64,000 nt of DNA from Pseudozyma flocculosa PF-1 (Eukaryota; Basidiomycota; Ustilaginomycetes; Ustilaginales; Ustilaginaceae): positions 985,759 to 1,049,758 of the forward strand of contig NW_006920869.1 of the NCBI RefSeq assembly GCF_000417875.1. Direction: 5' to 3'. Of this stretch, positions 63,145-64,000 are shown one piece after another. The position numbers were made by a program, and so were the translations under genes. The notes below the pieces were generated by a model, which was not told the origin of the DNA, did not search any database, and was given only the letters and a program-made list of their open reading frames with translations. The stretch's first letter is position 1, and every line of letters begins with the position of its first letter.

Positions 63145-64000
63145 GGTGCCGGGGCAACGGTCAAGTTAGGGATGGCGGGTGAGAGGACGAAGGCAGGGGG
63201 GAGTTTGGGGGTTTGGGGGAGGTTCAAGGTGAGTACCGTGAAGATGGCTCTTTATGTACCTGCTGGTCCGCTCAACGGCGTTTGGTCGATGCATTGCTCT
63301 GACAGCGATGTTTGCGGGGAGCGGGTACAGCAGACGGCAGTAACGGTGCAGGACCTGATACCCGCCGCCTCGACGTTACGGGGTAAGCGCCCGACCTTGC
63401 TCGCAGATAAGGAGCTGCTTCGTCCCGGATCTTCTGACCAAGGCGCCGTGCCTCGATCCTCCGCGGGAGGTCACGTCTGCCTCTGCACGTCGACCTTCGT
63501 CAAGACCGGGGCATGCGGGGCTCTGGAGATAAGCGCTCGGGTTGATCGAGATGCCGCACTTCGGCACAAGCCGTGTGCCGTGTGAGAGGCCGGCATCGGC
63601 GAGACGCGGCGGGTGACAAGGAGTGAAGGTGCGTGGTGCGATAAGGAAACGGCTGATGTCTGATGGAGGCCGAGTGCCACCGCGACGCCTAGTGATAAGG
63701 ACGTGGTACCGTGGCAGCGAGCAGCAGGCGTTGGCGCGCGGGGCCAACCTCGGCAGACGGCCCCGCTTTCCTTTCCCGCGCGGCTGGGTCCTTATCTCGC
63801 GCCGGCCTCTGATGAAAAGCGGCTGCTCGTGCTGGGTCCGATACGGCAGCACCCGCGACTCCTCGTCTAGCTTCGACCATCGACGCCCTCTTCGACCCCG
63901 CCTGATAAGGAAGGCCCTCTCATTCGTCGCAAAAGATACCGCCGGCACGTTGCGAAAGAGATAAGTAGCCGTCGCCAGCCTTGTCGAGCCGTCACCCTCG
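63145..64000. promoter_or_regulatory. FNT upstream region with a dense GATAAG array
   Basis: No gene is supported to the right edge. Seven GATAAG hexamers occur at 63406-63411, 63528-63533, 63640-63645, 63694-63699, 63791-63796 (as CTTATC), 63904-63909 and 63960-63965. This matches the HGATAR sites of AreA/Nit2-class nitrogen GATA activators. A minus-strand CATAAAGA near 63249-63256 is a weak TATA candidate about 107 bases before the start. The array may continue beyond the window or serve a divergent neighbour too. Confidence 0.7.

Noticed and set aside
1..64000. CRISPR arrays, bacterial operons or ribosome binding sites
   Set aside because: No regularly spaced repeats; spliceosomal introns in most genes mark this as eukaryotic nuclear DNA.

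Overview
The window looks like nuclear DNA of a basidiomycete fungus. It is GC-rich and gene-dense, genes lie on both strands without operons, and most genes carry one to seven short introns of about 78-145 bases, usually with GTGAGT-like donors and CAG acceptors. The protein set (class-1 UBR1 N-recognin, Ppo/Ssp1-type fatty-acid dioxygenase-P450, Fet3-Ftr1 pair, RTA1-like protein, YDR109C/FGGY ribulokinase, SLX1) is fungal. A smut-type lineage (Ustilaginomycotina) is my best guess from the Ssp1-like gene and the divergent iron-uptake pair, but the species cannot be fixed from sequence alone. I rebuilt exon structures by hand; where given, the exon lengths sum to a multiple of three and restore family motifs across each junction.

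Layout. 0-2 kb: the 3' end of a MOCS1/MoaA cistron stopping in Gly-Gly-stop, followed by a MoaC cistron (molybdenum cofactor). 2-10 kb: NOP16, an F-box-like protein, an RTA1-like membrane protein and a ZIP zinc transporter. 10-22 kb: a class-3 (diacylglycerol) lipase, a PGM2/PRM15 phosphopentomutase, SLX1, an FGGY-type ribulokinase and a secreted Cys-rich repeat protein with an apparent frameshift. 22-26 kb: a gene-poor tract with a decayed LTR-retrotransposon gag. 26-31 kb: a small secreted protein and a Ppo/Ssp1-like enzyme with an 8-nt exon. 31-34.6 kb: apparently non-coding. 34.6-48 kb: a DUF2235 hydrolase, a RidA/Mmf1 protein with a 15-nt exon, a SET-domain methyltransferase and the giant UBR1 E3 ligase. 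49-55 kb: divergent FTR1 and FET3. 55-64 kb: a DsbA-like thioredoxin-fold protein, a CaaX-ending protein, a single-pass membrane protein and a formate/nitrite transporter.

How genes work together. FTR1 (permease) and FET3 (multicopper ferroxidase) form the reductive high-affinity iron uptake complex; the 2.36-kb gap between them carries four perfect ATCWGATAA sites, the motif of iron-responsive GATA repressors. The nitrite/formate transporter at the right edge is preceded by seven GATAAG hexamers in 560 bp, which suggests nitrogen-type GATA control. The ribulokinase and the phosphopentomutase, separated only by SLX1, both feed pentose phosphates.

The most unusual observations are the bicistronic-looking MOCS1 locus with a frame-compatible intron across the intercistronic gap, two micro-exons (8 and 15 nt), the two GATA-site arrays, and the Cys-rich repeat protein broken by one base.
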